This document shows, piece after piece, positions 35,736-46,500 of a stretch of DNA of 64,000 nucleotides. Source of the stretch: Synechococcus lacustris (lineage in GTDB: Bacteria > Cyanobacteriota > Cyanobacteriia > PCC-6307 > Cyanobiaceae); NCBI GenBank assembly GCA_903943975.1, contig CAJAQB010000019.1, positions 248,001 to 312,000 of the forward strand, read 5' to 3'. The notes under the pieces are model-generated. The model made no database searches and was not told the origin of the DNA. It worked only from the letters and a program-made list of their open reading frames with translations. The stretch's first letter is position 1. Each line of letters starts with the position of its first letter. The position numbers and the translations under genes were made by a program.

Positions 35736-36686
35736 GTGGCAGTAATGGTTCAACCAACCGTGGGCCAGGCGGTGTTGGTGGATGTGCCCGCCACCACCGC
35801 CAATCTCGGGCCCGGTTTTGATTGCCTTGGGGCCGCCCTCAACCTCAGCAACCACTTTCAACTGAAGGTGCTGGAGGGCGGTGGCGAACGCTTTGAACTG
35901 ATCATCGAAAGCACCGAGGGCTCCCACCTGCGTGGTGGTCCAGAAAATCTCGTGTATCGGGCCGCCCAACGGGTCTGGCGCGAGATTGGCGCCTCCCCCA
36001 TGGCCCTAGAGGCCCGCGTTCACCTGGCGGTGCCCCCAGCCCGGGGGCTGGGCAGCAGCGCCACCGCCATCGTGGCCGGCCTGATCGGCGCCAATGCCCT
36101 GGCCGGAGAGCCGCTGGGCAAGGAAAAATTGCTGGAGCTGGCCATAGATATCGAAGGCCACCCCGACAACGTGGTGCCCTCGCTGCTGGGGGGCCTCTGC
36201 CTCACCGCCCGGGCCGCCTCCCACCGTTGGCGGGTGGTGCGCTGCGAATGGAACCCGGCGGTGCAGGCGGTGGTGGCGATCCCCACGATCCGGCTCTCCA
36301 CCGCCGATGCCCGCCGGGCCATGCCCAAGCAGATCGCGATTGCCGATGCCGTGGCCAACCTCGGCTCGCTCACGCTGCTGCTCCAGGGGCTGCGCAGTGG
36401 CAACGGTGATCTGATTGCCGATGGCATGCACGACCGCCTGCATGAGCCCTACCGCTGGCCCTTGATCCAGGGGGGTACGGAGGTGCGCAAGGCCGCCCTT
36501 GAAGCTGGCGCCTGGGGTTGCGTGATCAGTGGTGCCGGCCCCAGCCTGCTGGCCCTTTGCCCTAAAGACAAGGCTGTTGCCGTGGCCGCCGCCATGGAAC
36601 AAAGCTGGGAAAGCAAAGGGGTGGGCGCCAAGGCGGAACCACTGCAACTGCAACTGGGGGGCAGCCGCTGGGAAACGCTCAGCTGA
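35736..36686 (+). CDS. thrB: Homoserine kinase
   Basis: 316 residues, GHMP kinase family. It phosphorylates homoserine on the way to threonine, fitting its place behind thrS. Seen: VPATTANLGPGFDCLGAALN near residue 17, the ATP-binding glycine-rich loop VPPARGLGSSATAIVAGL near 96, IEGHPDNVVPSLLGGL near 138, and the third GHMP motif GCVISGAGPSLLALCP near 265. A GTG at 35736 is taken as the start because of a well-spaced GGAAGG; an ATG three codons later is the alternative. Confidence 0.95.
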   Translation: MAVMVQPTVGQAVLVDVPATTANLGPGFDCLGAALNLSNHFQLKVLEGGGERFELIIESTEGSHLRGGPENLVYRAAQRVWREIGASPMALEARVHLAVPPARGLGSSATAIVAGLIGANALAGEPLGKEKLLELAIDIEGHPDNVVPSLLGGLCLTARAASHRWRVVRCEWNPAVQAVVAIPTIRLSTADARRAMPKQIAIADAVANLGSLTLLLQGLRSGNGDLIADGMHDRLHEPYRWPLIQGGTEVRKAALEAGAWGCVISGAGPSLLALCPKDKAVAVAAAMEQSWESKGVGAKAEPLQLQLGGSRWETLS

Positions 36687-36780
36687 AACCAGGGCTATCC
36701 CATAAAACCCAATCGATAAAATGCATTTATGCATATCCTGCAAAAATTGCCTTAGGCTTGCAATCGATTGACCAGAGCAT

Positions 36781-37569
36781 TTGCCGACTTCAAAGCGTCT
36801 TCGGCTGCATTGCTCTGCCCTTAATGCCGCCAGCCTTGGCCGAGCAGGCTTAGCGCTACTGGCTGGTTTCAGCTTTGCTTCGGCCTCGGCCGCCCGGGCT
36901 GCGGATGCCGCGCCGACCGAGCAAGGCACTGGTTTCTATGCAACCCTCGGCCTTGGGGCAAGTGAAGCAGAGGAGGTGCATGCAAACAAAAAAAGCAACT
37001 TTATATACAACAACCAACAATACGAATTCAACCCCTCCCTGATTCTCCATCCCAGCCCAGGTTTCAGCGCAGAAGCTGGCTTGGGCTACGACTTCGGCCT
37101 GGTGCGCACTGAGCTCACTTACCTATACAATAATACCAGCTTTAATGACTCCACTCGCCAAACCTACGTTCGCAATACCTCAAACAATAACAGCATCGTA
37201 TTTGACAGAAAAATCAAATTTAATGGCTCCGCCGATAGCAACAGCCTGTTACTAAGTGCCTACTTAGACATACCAACCGGAAGCCGCTTTGTGCCATACA
37301 TTGGCGGCGGCATTGGCCCTAGTCAAGTCAATGTGAGCGGCTTTCCTAGAAAACAGGATAGCTACAATTTACTTGGTTACCAAGCAAAATTAGGTGTTAG
37401 CTACCTGGCTAGCTGTAGCACAGACCTATTTGTGGAGGGCACCTATAAAGGCACCTCCGCCTCTAATTTAGACAATGTTGATTACAGCGGCATGAACAAC
37501 TGGGGCGCCAAACTCGGAGCAAGGCTGCGCTTCGCCAATCGCTGCGCTTCCAGCTCACTCGCTAAGTAG
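36781..37569 (+). CDS. Outer-membrane beta-barrel protein (porin-like)
   Basis: 262 residues from a TTG, the first available start after a stop at 36769-36771. A signal peptide is clear (AGLALLAGFSFASASAARAA). The mature part alternates amphipathic strands: GFYATLGLGASEAEEV, FSAEAGLGYDFGLVRTELTY, SLLLSAYLDIPTGSRFVPYI, GGGIGPSQ, YQAKLGVSYLASCSTDLFVE and WGAKLGARLRF at the C-terminus. This is the pattern of eight-stranded OmpA/OMP_b-brl barrels. Asn/Ser-rich loops (NTSNNNSIVFD) are AT-rich in the DNA. Two late cysteines could pair. Substrate or partner unknown. Confidence 0.8.
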   Translation: MPTSKRLRLHCSALNAASLGRAGLALLAGFSFASASAARAADAAPTEQGTGFYATLGLGASEAEEVHANKKSNFIYNNQQYEFNPSLILHPSPGFSAEAGLGYDFGLVRTELTYLYNNTSFNDSTRQTYVRNTSNNNSIVFDRKIKFNGSADSNSLLLSAYLDIPTGSRFVPYIGGGIGPSQVNVSGFPRKQDSYNLLGYQAKLGVSYLASCSTDLFVEGTYKGTSASNLDNVDYSGMNNWGAKLGARLRFANRCASSSLAK

Positions 37570-37632
37570 TTCTACCCAGGGGGCTAGGTCTGACTGATAG
37601 GTTGGGCGGCTTGAGAGGGCAGGTGTGCTCCC

Positions 37633-39177
37633 ATGGATCCCAGCCTGAGCAGCGCCTTTCCCTGGCTAAGTGTGATCGTGCTGCTGCCCCTGGCCGGCGC
37701 CCTCGGTTTGGTGCTGCTGCCAAACGAATGGCAGCGCTCCTACCGCTGGGTGGCCTTTGGGGTGTTGTTCGCCGACCTGGCCCTGATGGTTTGGGCCTTC
37801 GCCCGCCATTTCGACACCCAGCTGGGCACCCTGCAGCTGGTGGAACGGGTGGACTGGGTACCCGCCATGGGCCTGCAGTGGTCCCTGGCCGCCGATGGCA
37901 TCTCGGCCCCCCTGGTGCTGCTCAGCGGCCTGGTGACCCTGCTCACCGTGGCGGCCAGCTGGAAAATTGAACTAAAACCACGGCTCTACTTCGCCCTGCT
38001 GCTGGCCCAGGCCTCAGCCCAGGGGGTGGTGTTCCTCTCCCAAGATTTTCTGCTCTTCTTCCTGGCCTGGGAACTGGAGCTGGTGCCGGTTTACCTGCTG
38101 ATTGCGATCTGGGGCGGCCATCGCCGCCAGTACGCCGCCACCAAGTTCATCCTCTACACGGCCACCGCCTCCCTGCTGATCCTGATCAGCGGCCTGGCCC
38201 TCGCCTTCAGCGGCGATGGCTACACGCTCAACATGCAGGAACTGACCGAACGCAGTTACAGCGGCAGCTTTGGCATTCTTTGTTACCTGGGCTTCCTGAT
38301 CGGCTTCGGCGTGAAGTTACCAATATTCCCGCTGCACACCTGGCTGCCCGATGCCCATGGGGAGGCCAACGCCCCGGTATCGATGTTGCTGGCCGGGGTA
38401 CTGCTGAAGATGGGCGGCTATGCCCTGCTGCGTTTCAACGTGCAGATGCTGCCGGATGCCCACCTGCAGCTGGCCCCGGCCCTGATGGTGCTGGGGATTG
38501 TCAATGTGGTTTATGGCGCCCTCAATGCCTTTGGCCAAGACAATGTGAAGAGGCGAATTGCCTGCAGTTCGGTGAGTCACATGGGTTTTGTGTTGCTCGG
38601 CATTGCCGCAGTCGATGACCTGGGCTTGAACGGCGCGATGCTGCAAATGATCAGCCATGGTTTGATCGCCGCCGGTCTCTTCTTCGTTACCGGCGTGTTC
38701 TACGAACGCACCAAAACCCTCTCAATTCCCAACATGGGCGGCCTGGCCAAGGTGCTGCCGATCACCTTCGCCCTGTTTGTGACCACCTGCCTCGCCTCCC
38801 TGGCCCTACCAGGCATGAGCGGCTTCGTGAGTGAAATCACCGTGTTCCTGGGGATCACCAGCAACGACAACTTCACCATTGGTTTCCGGGTGGTGACGGT
38901 GGTGCTGGCGGCGATCGGCCTAGTGCTCACCCCCATGTACCTGCTCTCGATGTGCCGCCGGGTTTTCTTCGGCCCCCGGATCCCGGCCCTGGCCGTGGTG
39001 GGCGACATGACCCCCCGGGAGCTAACCATCGCCCTGGTGCTGATCGTGCCCACCCTGATGATCGGTTTCTGGCCGCGGCTCGCCACCGGCATCTACGACG
39101 CCACCACCGATTCGATTGCCGCCAGCCTCAACAGCAGCCTGCTGGCGGTCCTAGAAAAGTTGCCTGCCTTCGGCTGA
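37633..39177 (+). CDS. ndhD: NAD(P)H-quinone oxidoreductase (NDH-1) subunit D/4
   Basis: 514 residues with about 14 transmembrane helices. This is the antiporter-like proton-pumping subunit of the thylakoid NDH-1 complex, used in respiration and cyclic electron flow. Diagnostic parts are the Glu in [20 protein letters not shown] near 140, the Lys/His helix [20 protein letters not shown] near 230, and [18 protein letters not shown] near 255. Which NDH-1 form (respiratory D1/D2 or CO2-uptake D3/D4) cannot be decided from sequence alone; the absence of neighbouring ndhF or cup genes speaks against the CO2-uptake form. Confidence 0.94.
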   Translation: MDPSLSSAFPWLSVIVLLPLAGALGLVLLPNEWQRSYRWVAFGVLFADLALMVWAFARHFDTQLGTLQLVERVDWVPAMGLQWSLAADGISAPLVLLSGLVTLLTVAASWKIELKPRLYFALLLAQASAQGVVFLSQDFLLFFLAWELELVPVYLLIAIWGGHRRQYAATKFILYTATASLLILISGLALAFSGDGYTLNMQELTERSYSGSFGILCYLGFLIGFGVKLPIFPLHTWLPDAHGEANAPVSMLLAGVLLKMGGYALLRFNVQMLPDAHLQLAPALMVLGIVNVVYGALNAFGQDNVKRRIACSSVSHMGFVLLGIAAVDDLGLNGAMLQMISHGLIAAGLFFVTGVFYERTKTLSIPNMGGLAKVLPITFALFVTTCLASLALPGMSGFVSEITVFLGITSNDNFTIGFRVVTVVLAAIGLVLTPMYLLSMCRRVFFGPRIPALAVVGDMTPRELTIALVLIVPTLMIGFWPRLATGIYDATTDSIAASLNSSLLAVLEKLPAFG

Positions 39178-39184
39178 TATCCCC

Positions 39185-41290
39185 ATGACCCTTGCCCCCT
39201 CCCCAGCCGCCGCCCTGCTGCGGGGGGAAGGTTTACCGGATTTCGCAGCGATCAACGCCGCAGCGGTGCGGGAGGGTATCCCAACCCTGCTCCACGACCT
39301 GCACAGCCGCCTCGATCAGCTGGAAGCCCAGCTCAGCGCCAACAGCGGCGCAGATGCCAGTTGGGACAACCTGATGGCGCCATTGCAGAGCCTTGCCGAA
39401 CGGCTGCGCTGGAGTTGGGGGGCCGTGAATCATTTGCTTGGCGTTTGCAATAGCCCAGAGCTGCGCGAGGCCCACCAGCAGCAACAGGCGGCGGTGGTGG
39501 CCTTCGGCAGTCGCCTGGCCCAGTCGCAGCCGATCTATGGGGCCCTGGTCGCCCTCAGCGCCCAGGCGGAGGGCCTGGATGGCTGCCAACGGCGCATCCT
39601 CGCGGCCGAACTGCTGGGCATGCGCCTGCGGGGGGTGGGCCTCCAGGGGGAAGAGAAGCAACAGTTCAACCAACTCACCCAGGAGCTGGCCGAGGCCTGC
39701 ACCGCCTACAGCAACCACGTGCTCGATGCCACCGCCGCCTGGGGGCTGCTGCTCACCAGCCCAGAGCAACTGGCCGGCTGCCCCGAAAGCCTGCGCCAAT
39801 TGCTGGCCGCCGCCGCCCGCGAGGCGGGTCACCCCGAGGCCAGTGCCGAGGCTGGTCCCTGGCAATTGGGGCTCGACTATCCCCGCTATGGCCCCTTCCT
39901 GCAGTTCAGCGAACGGCGGGAACTGCGGGAACAACTCTTCCGCGCCTCCATCGGCCGGGCCGCCCAGGCCCCCAACGACAACCAGCCGCTGGTGGAGCAA
40001 ATCCTGGGCCTGCGCCAACGCAAAGCAGCCCTGCTGGGCTATGGCAACTGGGCCGAGGTGAGCCTCGCCCCGAAGATGGCCCCCTCCGTGGCCAGCGTTG
40101 AAAGCCTGCTGGAGCAGCTGCGGGCCCCCAGCCTCAAGGCCGGTCGCACTGAATTACAAGACCTCCAGCAGCTGGCCCAGCGCCGCGGGGCGCCGGAGGC
40201 CAGCGAATTGCGCCCCTGGGATCTCAGCTACTGGGCTGAACAGTTGCGCCAGGAGCGCTTTGCCCTTGATAGCGAAGCGCTGCGGCCCTGGTTCCCGCTG
40301 CCCCAGGTGCTGGAGGGCTTGTTTGGCCTCTGCCAACGGCTGTTTGACATTCGCATCGAGGCCGCCGATGGCCAAGCACCGATCTGGCATCCAGACGTGC
40401 GCTTCTTCCAGGTGCGGGAGGCCAGCAGCGGCGAGGCCCTGGCCAGTTTTTACCTGGATCCCTACAGCCGTCCGGGCAGCAAACGCGGTGGCGCCTGGAT
40501 GGATGAATGCCTCGGCCGCCTACGCCGGGCCGATGGCCAAATGGTGTTGCCCGTGGCCTATCTGGTGTGCAACCAGAGCCCACCGGTGGGGGATACCCCC
40601 AGCCTGATGACCTTCAACGAAGTGGAAACCCTCTTCCACGAATTCGGCCATGGGCTGCAGCACATGCTCACCAGCGTTGATCGGCCGGAGGCCGCCGGCA
40701 TCAACGGGGTGGAATGGGATGCGGTGGAACTCCCCAGCCAGTTCATGGAGAACTGGTGCTTTGATCCCCCCACCCTCAGCGGCCTAGCCCGCCACTGGCA
40801 AAGCGGCGAACCCCTGCCCGCCGAGGAATTGCAAAAGCTGCTGCAGGCCCGCACCTTCATGGCCGGCAGCGGCACCCTGCGCCAGGTGCACCTGGCGCTC
40901 ACCGACCTGCGCCTCCATGCCCAATGGCAGCCAGGCAGCGGCCAGAGCCCAGAACAACTGCGGCGCCAGGTGGCAGAAACCACCACCCTGCTGCCGCTGC
41001 TGGAGGAAGACTCACTGCTCTGCAGCTTCAGCCATATCTTTGCCGGCGGCTATGCCGCGGGCTACTACAGCTACAAGTGGGCCGAGGTGCTCAGTGCCGA
41101 TGCCTTTGCCGCCTTTGAGGATGCGGGGCTCAACGATGAGGCCGCCGTGCGGCACACCGGCAAACGCTTTCGCGCCACGGTATTAAGCCTGGGGGGAAGC
41201 GTGGCCCCTGAGCAGGTGTTTGAGGCCTTCCGCGGTCGGCCCCCCAGCCCTGAGGCGCTGCTGCGCCATACCGGGCTGGTGAGCGTTTGA
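39185..41290 (+). CDS. prlC: M3 family oligopeptidase (oligopeptidase A type)
   Basis: 701 residues. The zinc site VETLFHEFGHGLQHML is near residue 484, with the third ligand Glu in the following helix (EWDAVELPSQFMENWCFD). The N-terminal two thirds are helical, and SFSHIFAGGYAAGYYSYKWA near 615 carries the substrate-binding tyrosines of the thimet-oligopeptidase fold. It degrades peptides, such as cleaved signal peptides, in the cytoplasm. It starts 7 bases after ndhD and ends 5 bases before the convergent proA. Confidence 0.94.
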   Translation: MTLAPSPAAALLRGEGLPDFAAINAAAVREGIPTLLHDLHSRLDQLEAQLSANSGADASWDNLMAPLQSLAERLRWSWGAVNHLLGVCNSPELREAHQQQQAAVVAFGSRLAQSQPIYGALVALSAQAEGLDGCQRRILAAELLGMRLRGVGLQGEEKQQFNQLTQELAEACTAYSNHVLDATAAWGLLLTSPEQLAGCPESLRQLLAAAAREAGHPEASAEAGPWQLGLDYPRYGPFLQFSERRELREQLFRASIGRAAQAPNDNQPLVEQILGLRQRKAALLGYGNWAEVSLAPKMAPSVASVESLLEQLRAPSLKAGRTELQDLQQLAQRRGAPEASELRPWDLSYWAEQLRQERFALDSEALRPWFPLPQVLEGLFGLCQRLFDIRIEAADGQAPIWHPDVRFFQVREASSGEALASFYLDPYSRPGSKRGGAWMDECLGRLRRADGQMVLPVAYLVCNQSPPVGDTPSLMTFNEVETLFHEFGHGLQHMLTSVDRPEAAGINGVEWDAVELPSQFMENWCFDPPTLSGLARHWQSGEPLPAEELQKLLQARTFMAGSGTLRQVHLALTDLRLHAQWQPGSGQSPEQLRRQVAETTTLLPLLEEDSLLCSFSHIFAGGYAAGYYSYKWAEVLSADAFAAFEDAGLNDEAAVRHTGKRFRATVLSLGGSVAPEQVFEAFRGRPPSPEALLRHTGLVSV

Positions 41291-41295
41291 GGCAG

Positions 41296-42606
41296 TTAGA
41301 GGGGTAGGTCGCGGTGCTGGAAGGAGAGGCTGCCGGCCGCATAGGGGGCCACCACATGGCCAGCACCGCGCAGTCGATAGCGATAGGTAACTAAACCCTC
41401 TAGCCCCACCGGCCCGCGGGGGGGCAGGGTTTGGGTGCTGATGCCCACCTCCGCCCCGAAGCCATAGCGGAAACCATCAGCAAACCGGGTGGAGCAGTTG
41501 TGATAAACCCCGGCACTATCCACCCGGGCCAGGAAGGTTTCGGCGGTGGCGGCATCGCTAGTGCAGATAAGTTCCGTATGGCGGGAGCCATAACAACGAA
41601 TGTGCGCCATCGCCGCCTCCAGATCCTCCACCACCCGCACAGCCAGGATCAGGTCGAGGTATTCAGTGGCCCAATCCTCATCAGTGGCCTCACCCCGGAT
41701 GCCATAGCTGCGGGCCTCCCCATCACCGCGCAGTTCCACCCCGGCGGCCTCCAGGGCGGCAATCGCCGCGGGTAAAAAGCTAGGGGCGGCCTCGCGGTGC
41801 ACCAAGAGGGTTTCAATGGCATTGCAGGCGGCCGGATATTGGATCTTGCTGTCGAGCACAATCGCCAGCGCCTGCTCCCCATCCACGGCTCTATCCACGT
41901 AGGCATGGCAGATGCCATCGGCGTGGCCCAGCACCGGAATCCGGGTGTTGTCTTGGATGAACTGCACCAGGGCATTGGAACCCCGGGGAATAATCAAATC
42001 CACAAGACCATCAAGCTTCAGCAGGGCCAGGCTTTCCTCCCGGCTGGTGAGCAAGGCCAACACCTCTGGATGCACCGCCGAGCGGGCCAGCCCCGTTTGC
42101 AGGGCCTGGAGGATTGCCGTGCAACTGCGGTTTGCCTCGCGACCCCCCTTGAGGATGGCGCCATTGCCGGAACGGACCGCCAGGGCAGCGATCTGGATCA
42201 AGGCATCGGGCCTGGCTTCAAAGATCACCCCCAGCACCCCCAGGGGCACCGTGATCCGCTCCAGCACCAGGCCATCGTCGAGGGCGCGGTGCAGTTGGCG
42301 CAAGCCAAGGGGATCGGCCAGGGCCGCCACCTGGCGCACCCCTTCAATCGCCCCAGTCAACTTGTGGTCGTTGAGCTTGAGCCTGGCCACCAAGGCGGGG
42401 GCAAGCGCCTCTGTAGCCGCCGCCTCCATATCGGCTTGGTTTGCCGCCAGGATTTCGCTGCGCTGTTCATCCAAGGCGGCGGCCATGGCCAGCAGGGCCT
42501 GGCGCCGCTGGTCATCGCTGCATTGAGCCAACTCCAAAGCCTGGCGGCGCAGGCCTACGGCCCTGGCCAGCAGGGCGGGAGTGGGGTCAGGAACGGCAAT
42601 GAACAC
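41296..42606 (-). CDS. proA: Glutamate-5-semialdehyde dehydrogenase
   Basis: 436 residues, second step of proline synthesis, reducing glutamyl phosphate with NADPH. Seen: [20 protein letters not shown] near residue 120, [17 protein letters not shown] near 142, [13 protein letters not shown] near 205, [14 protein letters not shown] with the conserved Cys near 228, and [14 protein letters not shown] near 345. It lies 23 bases upstream of nothing related: proB is not in the window. Same strand as the ROK kinase and TamB genes. Confidence 0.96.
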   Translation of the reverse strand: MFIAVPDPTPALLARAVGLRRQALELAQCSDDQRRQALLAMAAALDEQRSEILAANQADMEAAATEALAPALVARLKLNDHKLTGAIEGVRQVAALADPLGLRQLHRALDDGLVLERITVPLGVLGVIFEARPDALIQIAALAVRSGNGAILKGGREANRSCTAILQALQTGLARSAVHPEVLALLTSREESLALLKLDGLVDLIIPRGSNALVQFIQDNTRIPVLGHADGICHAYVDRAVDGEQALAIVLDSKIQYPAACNAIETLLVHREAAPSFLPAAIAALEAAGVELRGDGEARSYGIRGEATDEDWATEYLDLILAVRVVEDLEAAMAHIRCYGSRHTELICTSDAATAETFLARVDSAGVYHNCSTRFADGFRYGFGAEVGISTQTLPPRGPVGLEGLVTYRYRLRGAGHVVAPYAAGSLSFQHRDLPL

Positions 42607-42629
42607 TGCAGATCAACAACTTGGGGCCA

Positions 42630-43589
42630 TCATCCTTGGCCACCGGTGGCGGAGTAGCCACCGGGGCCAAAGCGATCCAGGGCGAGGCGGGCTGCCCCCA
42701 CCCGACCGGCGCCATTACCCAGGGCCGCCCGGCTGATCACCAAACCCTCACGGCTGGGGAACAACACCCGCCGCTCCACCTCCGCCAGCAGGGCCGCAGA
42801 AAAGTAAGGAAAAGCAGCACTGAGGCCGCCCCCCAACAGCACCCGCTCCGGCGTGAAGGCATAAACCAAGGAACTGATGCCACAGCCCAGCAGGCGGCCG
42901 TAGGAGGCCCAGGCGGCCAGGGCCTCGGGGTCTGCCGCCGCCGCCCGGGCGGAGAGCTCGGCGGGGTCAAGGCCGCTGGCGCGGGTCACCGCGCCAATGC
43001 TGCAGAAGCTCTCCAGGGAGCCGTTGTTGCCGCTGTTGCAAGGGGGTCCATCGGGATTGAGACCGATCAAACCCGGCTCCGCCGCCGCCCCCTGGCGGCC
43101 GGTGAATAACTTCCCCCCCAGGATCACGCCACCGCCCACCCCGGTACCCAGGGTGAGCAGCACCACGTCTTGGAGGCCCTGGGCGGCCCCCTGCCATTGC
43201 TCGCCAAGCACGGCACAGTTGCCGTCGTTGCCAAGGGTTACCCGGCGGCTGAGCCGCGACTCCAGCCAGTCGGCCAGGGGCACGTTGTCCCAACCGGGCA
43301 AATTGATTGCAATCCGGGCGATCCTGCCGGCCAGATCGGTGGGCCCGGGCATGCCAACGCCCACCCAGGGGGCCAGCCGCTGGGGATCGAGCTGCTCAAT
43401 CGCATCCACAATCGCCGTGGCCACCGCCCCGGGGGCCGCCGGCTGGGGGGTGGGTAGGAAATGTTCCGCCAGGCATTCACCGTTGGCCCTAAAGCGGGCC
43501 AGCTTCAGGCCCGTGCCGCCCACATCCACACCGATCACCTGGGCTTCAAGCGGATCAGGCACCACGGAAACCGTTAGCGGCAGGGCCAT
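42630..43589 (-). CDS. ROK family sugar kinase without the zinc-binding cysteines
   Basis: 319 residues. VIGVDVGGTGLKLARF near residue 18 is the ATP phosphate loop, GVGMPGPTDLAG near 95, LGNDGNCAVLGEQW near 140 with the catalytic Asp, and LTLGTGVGGGVILGGKLFTG near 165. The ROK zinc motif C-x-C-G-x-x-G-C-x-E is altered to NSGNNGSLESF, so zinc is probably not bound in the standard way. Likely a glucose or related sugar kinase. The start ATG shares a base with the tamB stop (TAATG), indicating coupling. Glk at 34.6 kb is a second, unrelated glucokinase type. Confidence 0.88.
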   Translation of the reverse strand: MALPLTVSVVPDPLEAQVIGVDVGGTGLKLARFRANGECLAEHFLPTPQPAAPGAVATAIVDAIEQLDPQRLAPWVGVGMPGPTDLAGRIARIAINLPGWDNVPLADWLESRLSRRVTLGNDGNCAVLGEQWQGAAQGLQDVVLLTLGTGVGGGVILGGKLFTGRQGAAAEPGLIGLNPDGPPCNSGNNGSLESFCSIGAVTRASGLDPAELSARAAAADPEALAAWASYGRLLGCGISSLVYAFTPERVLLGGGLSAAFPYFSAALLAEVERRVLFPSREGLVISRAALGNGAGRVGAARLALDRFGPGGYSATGGQG

Positions 43590-46500
43590 TAAAAGCGGAA
43601 GAACAGCTGCACCTGCCCCTGCCAGCGCCCCTCCTGGTCGAGGGAACCCTGGATACCCAGCAGGTCATTGGCCTGATAGCGCAGGGTGGCCTCCGGCGGA
43701 ATATCGCTGCGGTTTGGCGCCGCCAGCACCGAAAAATTAAGCCGATCAGTGAGGTCTACCCCCACCTCAGAACCCAGCACCAACTGGGAAGGCACCCGCT
43801 GGTTACTGGAGTTGCCTTTATTGGCACTCAGCACGTAGGGGTCGAGGTAGGTGGGGTAAAGCGCCACATTCAGGCGTTGGCCCAGGAGTTCCGAAAGGCC
43901 CCCCACCACCGGGGTGAGCAGGCTCTGGCCCAGCACCGTCACCAGGGCGGTGCCGGCGTCACCACCGGAAAGGCCGGAAAGGGTGTTGCCGCCCAGGAGG
44001 GCCACCAGGCGCTCCCGGGGTAGGGGCGGGGTGCTGCGGATCTCCAGGTTGTCGCCGATGCGATCGGCCGGGCCCGCCACCCGCACCACCACCTTCACCA
44101 AATTGAGGCGATCGAGGTTGGAAAAACTGCCCTGCAACTGGTCGGCGGAGAGCACCCCGCCACTGTCTACGGGCCGCACCTGGCCAGACACCCGGGTGGT
44201 GAGCGCCAAATCGAGGTAGGGGATCAAGCCCAGGGAGGGGGTGAACACCGCCACGTTTGGACTGTCGGTATCGAGGCGCAGGCTGCTGGTGAAGATATTG
44301 ATCCGCCCCTGCAACAGCCGCACCACCCCGGAAAGACTGATGTCTGGCCCCATGGGGCCATTGAGGGTGAGCAGCCCGCCGGTGCTGAAATCCGCCACCG
44401 GCGGCGCCCCCAGGCGCAGGTCGGGGCCGAGGCTGAGCCGCAGGTCGCGGAACTGCAGGTAAGCGAGGTTTGGGATCGCCTGGCGCAGGGCGGCGCCGGA
44501 ACTCGATTCCACCGAGGGGCCCAGCAACACCAGCGGTTCTTTGAAACCCCAACGGCTTTCCGGCATGCGCACCGCCAGGGGAATCGGCTTGCCGGCACCA
44601 CCCACCAACTGGGAGGCCCCCAGCAGCACCCGGCCGTGGCTGAGGCTCAGTTCCCCCCCCAGCAGCGGCCTTTCCAGGCTGCCGCCCACCAGCAATTCAC
44701 CATCGGCCTGGAGCCGCAGGTTGGCCCGCTGGAAGGGCACGGCTTTGAGGCTGAGCTTGAGGCTGTCGGTCTCCGTTGAATTTTGCAGCGGCAGGCTGCC
44801 CTTGCCCTCCAGCAGGCCGGCGGCCCCCACGGTGGCGCTGAATTGCTCCAGTTGCAGCCGGCGGAAATCAAAAAATGCCGCGGCCTGAAGCTCCCGCACC
44901 GTTTGCCCCGCCAGCTTTAGCTGGCCATCCCGCACCCGCAGGAAGCCATTGGCAATCGGTTGGCGCAGGCTGCCGCGCACCAGTAATTGCAAGTCAGCGC
45001 TGCCCTGTTGCCACTCCAGTTCGCCACCGGCCAGGGCGGTAAGAAAGATCAGGCCGTCATTACGGCTGGAAAGCCGCAACTCCAGGCCGTCGGCCAGGGG
45101 GTTAAGCGGAATCAAGCCCGCCAGGTCGATGCTGCTGCTCGATTGGCCACCGCGCAGGGCCAAATCCAGGCGCAGTTTCGCCCCCTCCAGGGCCAGGGCC
45201 CCCTTCTCCAAGCTGAGGGGCTTATCGCGCAACTGCCCCCCCGCCAGGGCCAACTGCAACGACAGTTTTGGGCTGCCCTGGCCCAGCTGCCAGCGGCCAG
45301 TGGCCCCCAGGCTGCCCCTGAGGCTGGCGGGCACCGGCGTGAGCAGGGCGATTAGCCCCAGGGGCAAACCAGCAAAGCTGAAACTGCCCTCCCCCTGGCC
45401 CAGGGGCCCCTGGATCTGGGCCGTGAATGGCGCCAGCTGCAGCGCCTGGTCGCGGTCTTGGCCCTCAAACCAGAGGTGCCCCCGGGTGGCGCCATTGAGC
45501 TGCAGGCTGCGGGGGTTAGCGCCCCGCAGCTCCAGGTCCCCATCCAGCCTTCCCTGCAGCTGCCGCAGCGGCCGCCGCCGCCGCTCCTCAGCACCCCCCT
45601 GGCGCAGGGCTAACAACTGATCTGCCTGCTGCAGGGCCTGGAGCTGGCCATCAAGGCTGCCGCCAAAGGTGTCGATCACCAGCCCCGCCAGATCTTGGGC
45701 ATTGCCGCTGGCCCCCGGGCCCAAGGGTTGCCGCAGCGCCTGCAATAGCCGCAGCAGCGGCGCCGGTTCGAGGCCGCGGGCCTTGGCCTGCAAATCCAGC
45801 TGGCCGCCCCAGGCGCCCCGGCCGCGGAAGCTGAGCTGGCCCCGGGCCAAGGGTTGCAGCTTTGCTGATAAATCAAAGCCAGGGGGCCGCAGCTGGCCCT
45901 TGAGTTCGAGCCGCCGACCCCGGATCCAGGCCAGGGCCGGTTGGTTCAGCTCAAGGGAACCGTTGAGGTCAAAGGGGGCTAGGGCCAGCTGGCCGCCACC
46001 GCTCAATTCACCGTCTACGGGCAGCGCCGGCCGGCCGGGCAGTTGCAACTGCAGCGGCTGGAGCGGTAACTGCCGCACCAGCCAGCGGTAGCCAGATCCC
46101 TGGGGTCGTAACTGCAGGCTGCCGGAGCCCCGCTCCAAAACCAGGGAAATGAGCCTCTGGCCGTTCAGCTGGGCCCGCAGCACTGCCCCAGGGGCCTGCA
46201 GCGTTAACAGGCCTGGCTGCCAGTGCCCCTGCCAGCGCTCCCGCAGCTGCAGGGGGCCGATGCCCGGTTGGTCTAGGTCTAGATCGGCCTGCAGCAGTGG
46301 TTTAGCCAGGGGGCCGCTGAGCCGGGCACTACCGCTTAACCAGCCCTGCAGGCGGGCCCTGGGATTCAACAGGGCCAGGGGCAAGCGTTGCCACTGGGCC
46401 TGCAGCTGCAGGGGCCCGGCCCGCCAGGGTTTGGCCGCCAGCGGTTGCCACCAGCCCTGGAAGCTGAGGGGGTAGCTGGCCTGGGGGCTGGTTTGGCCGC

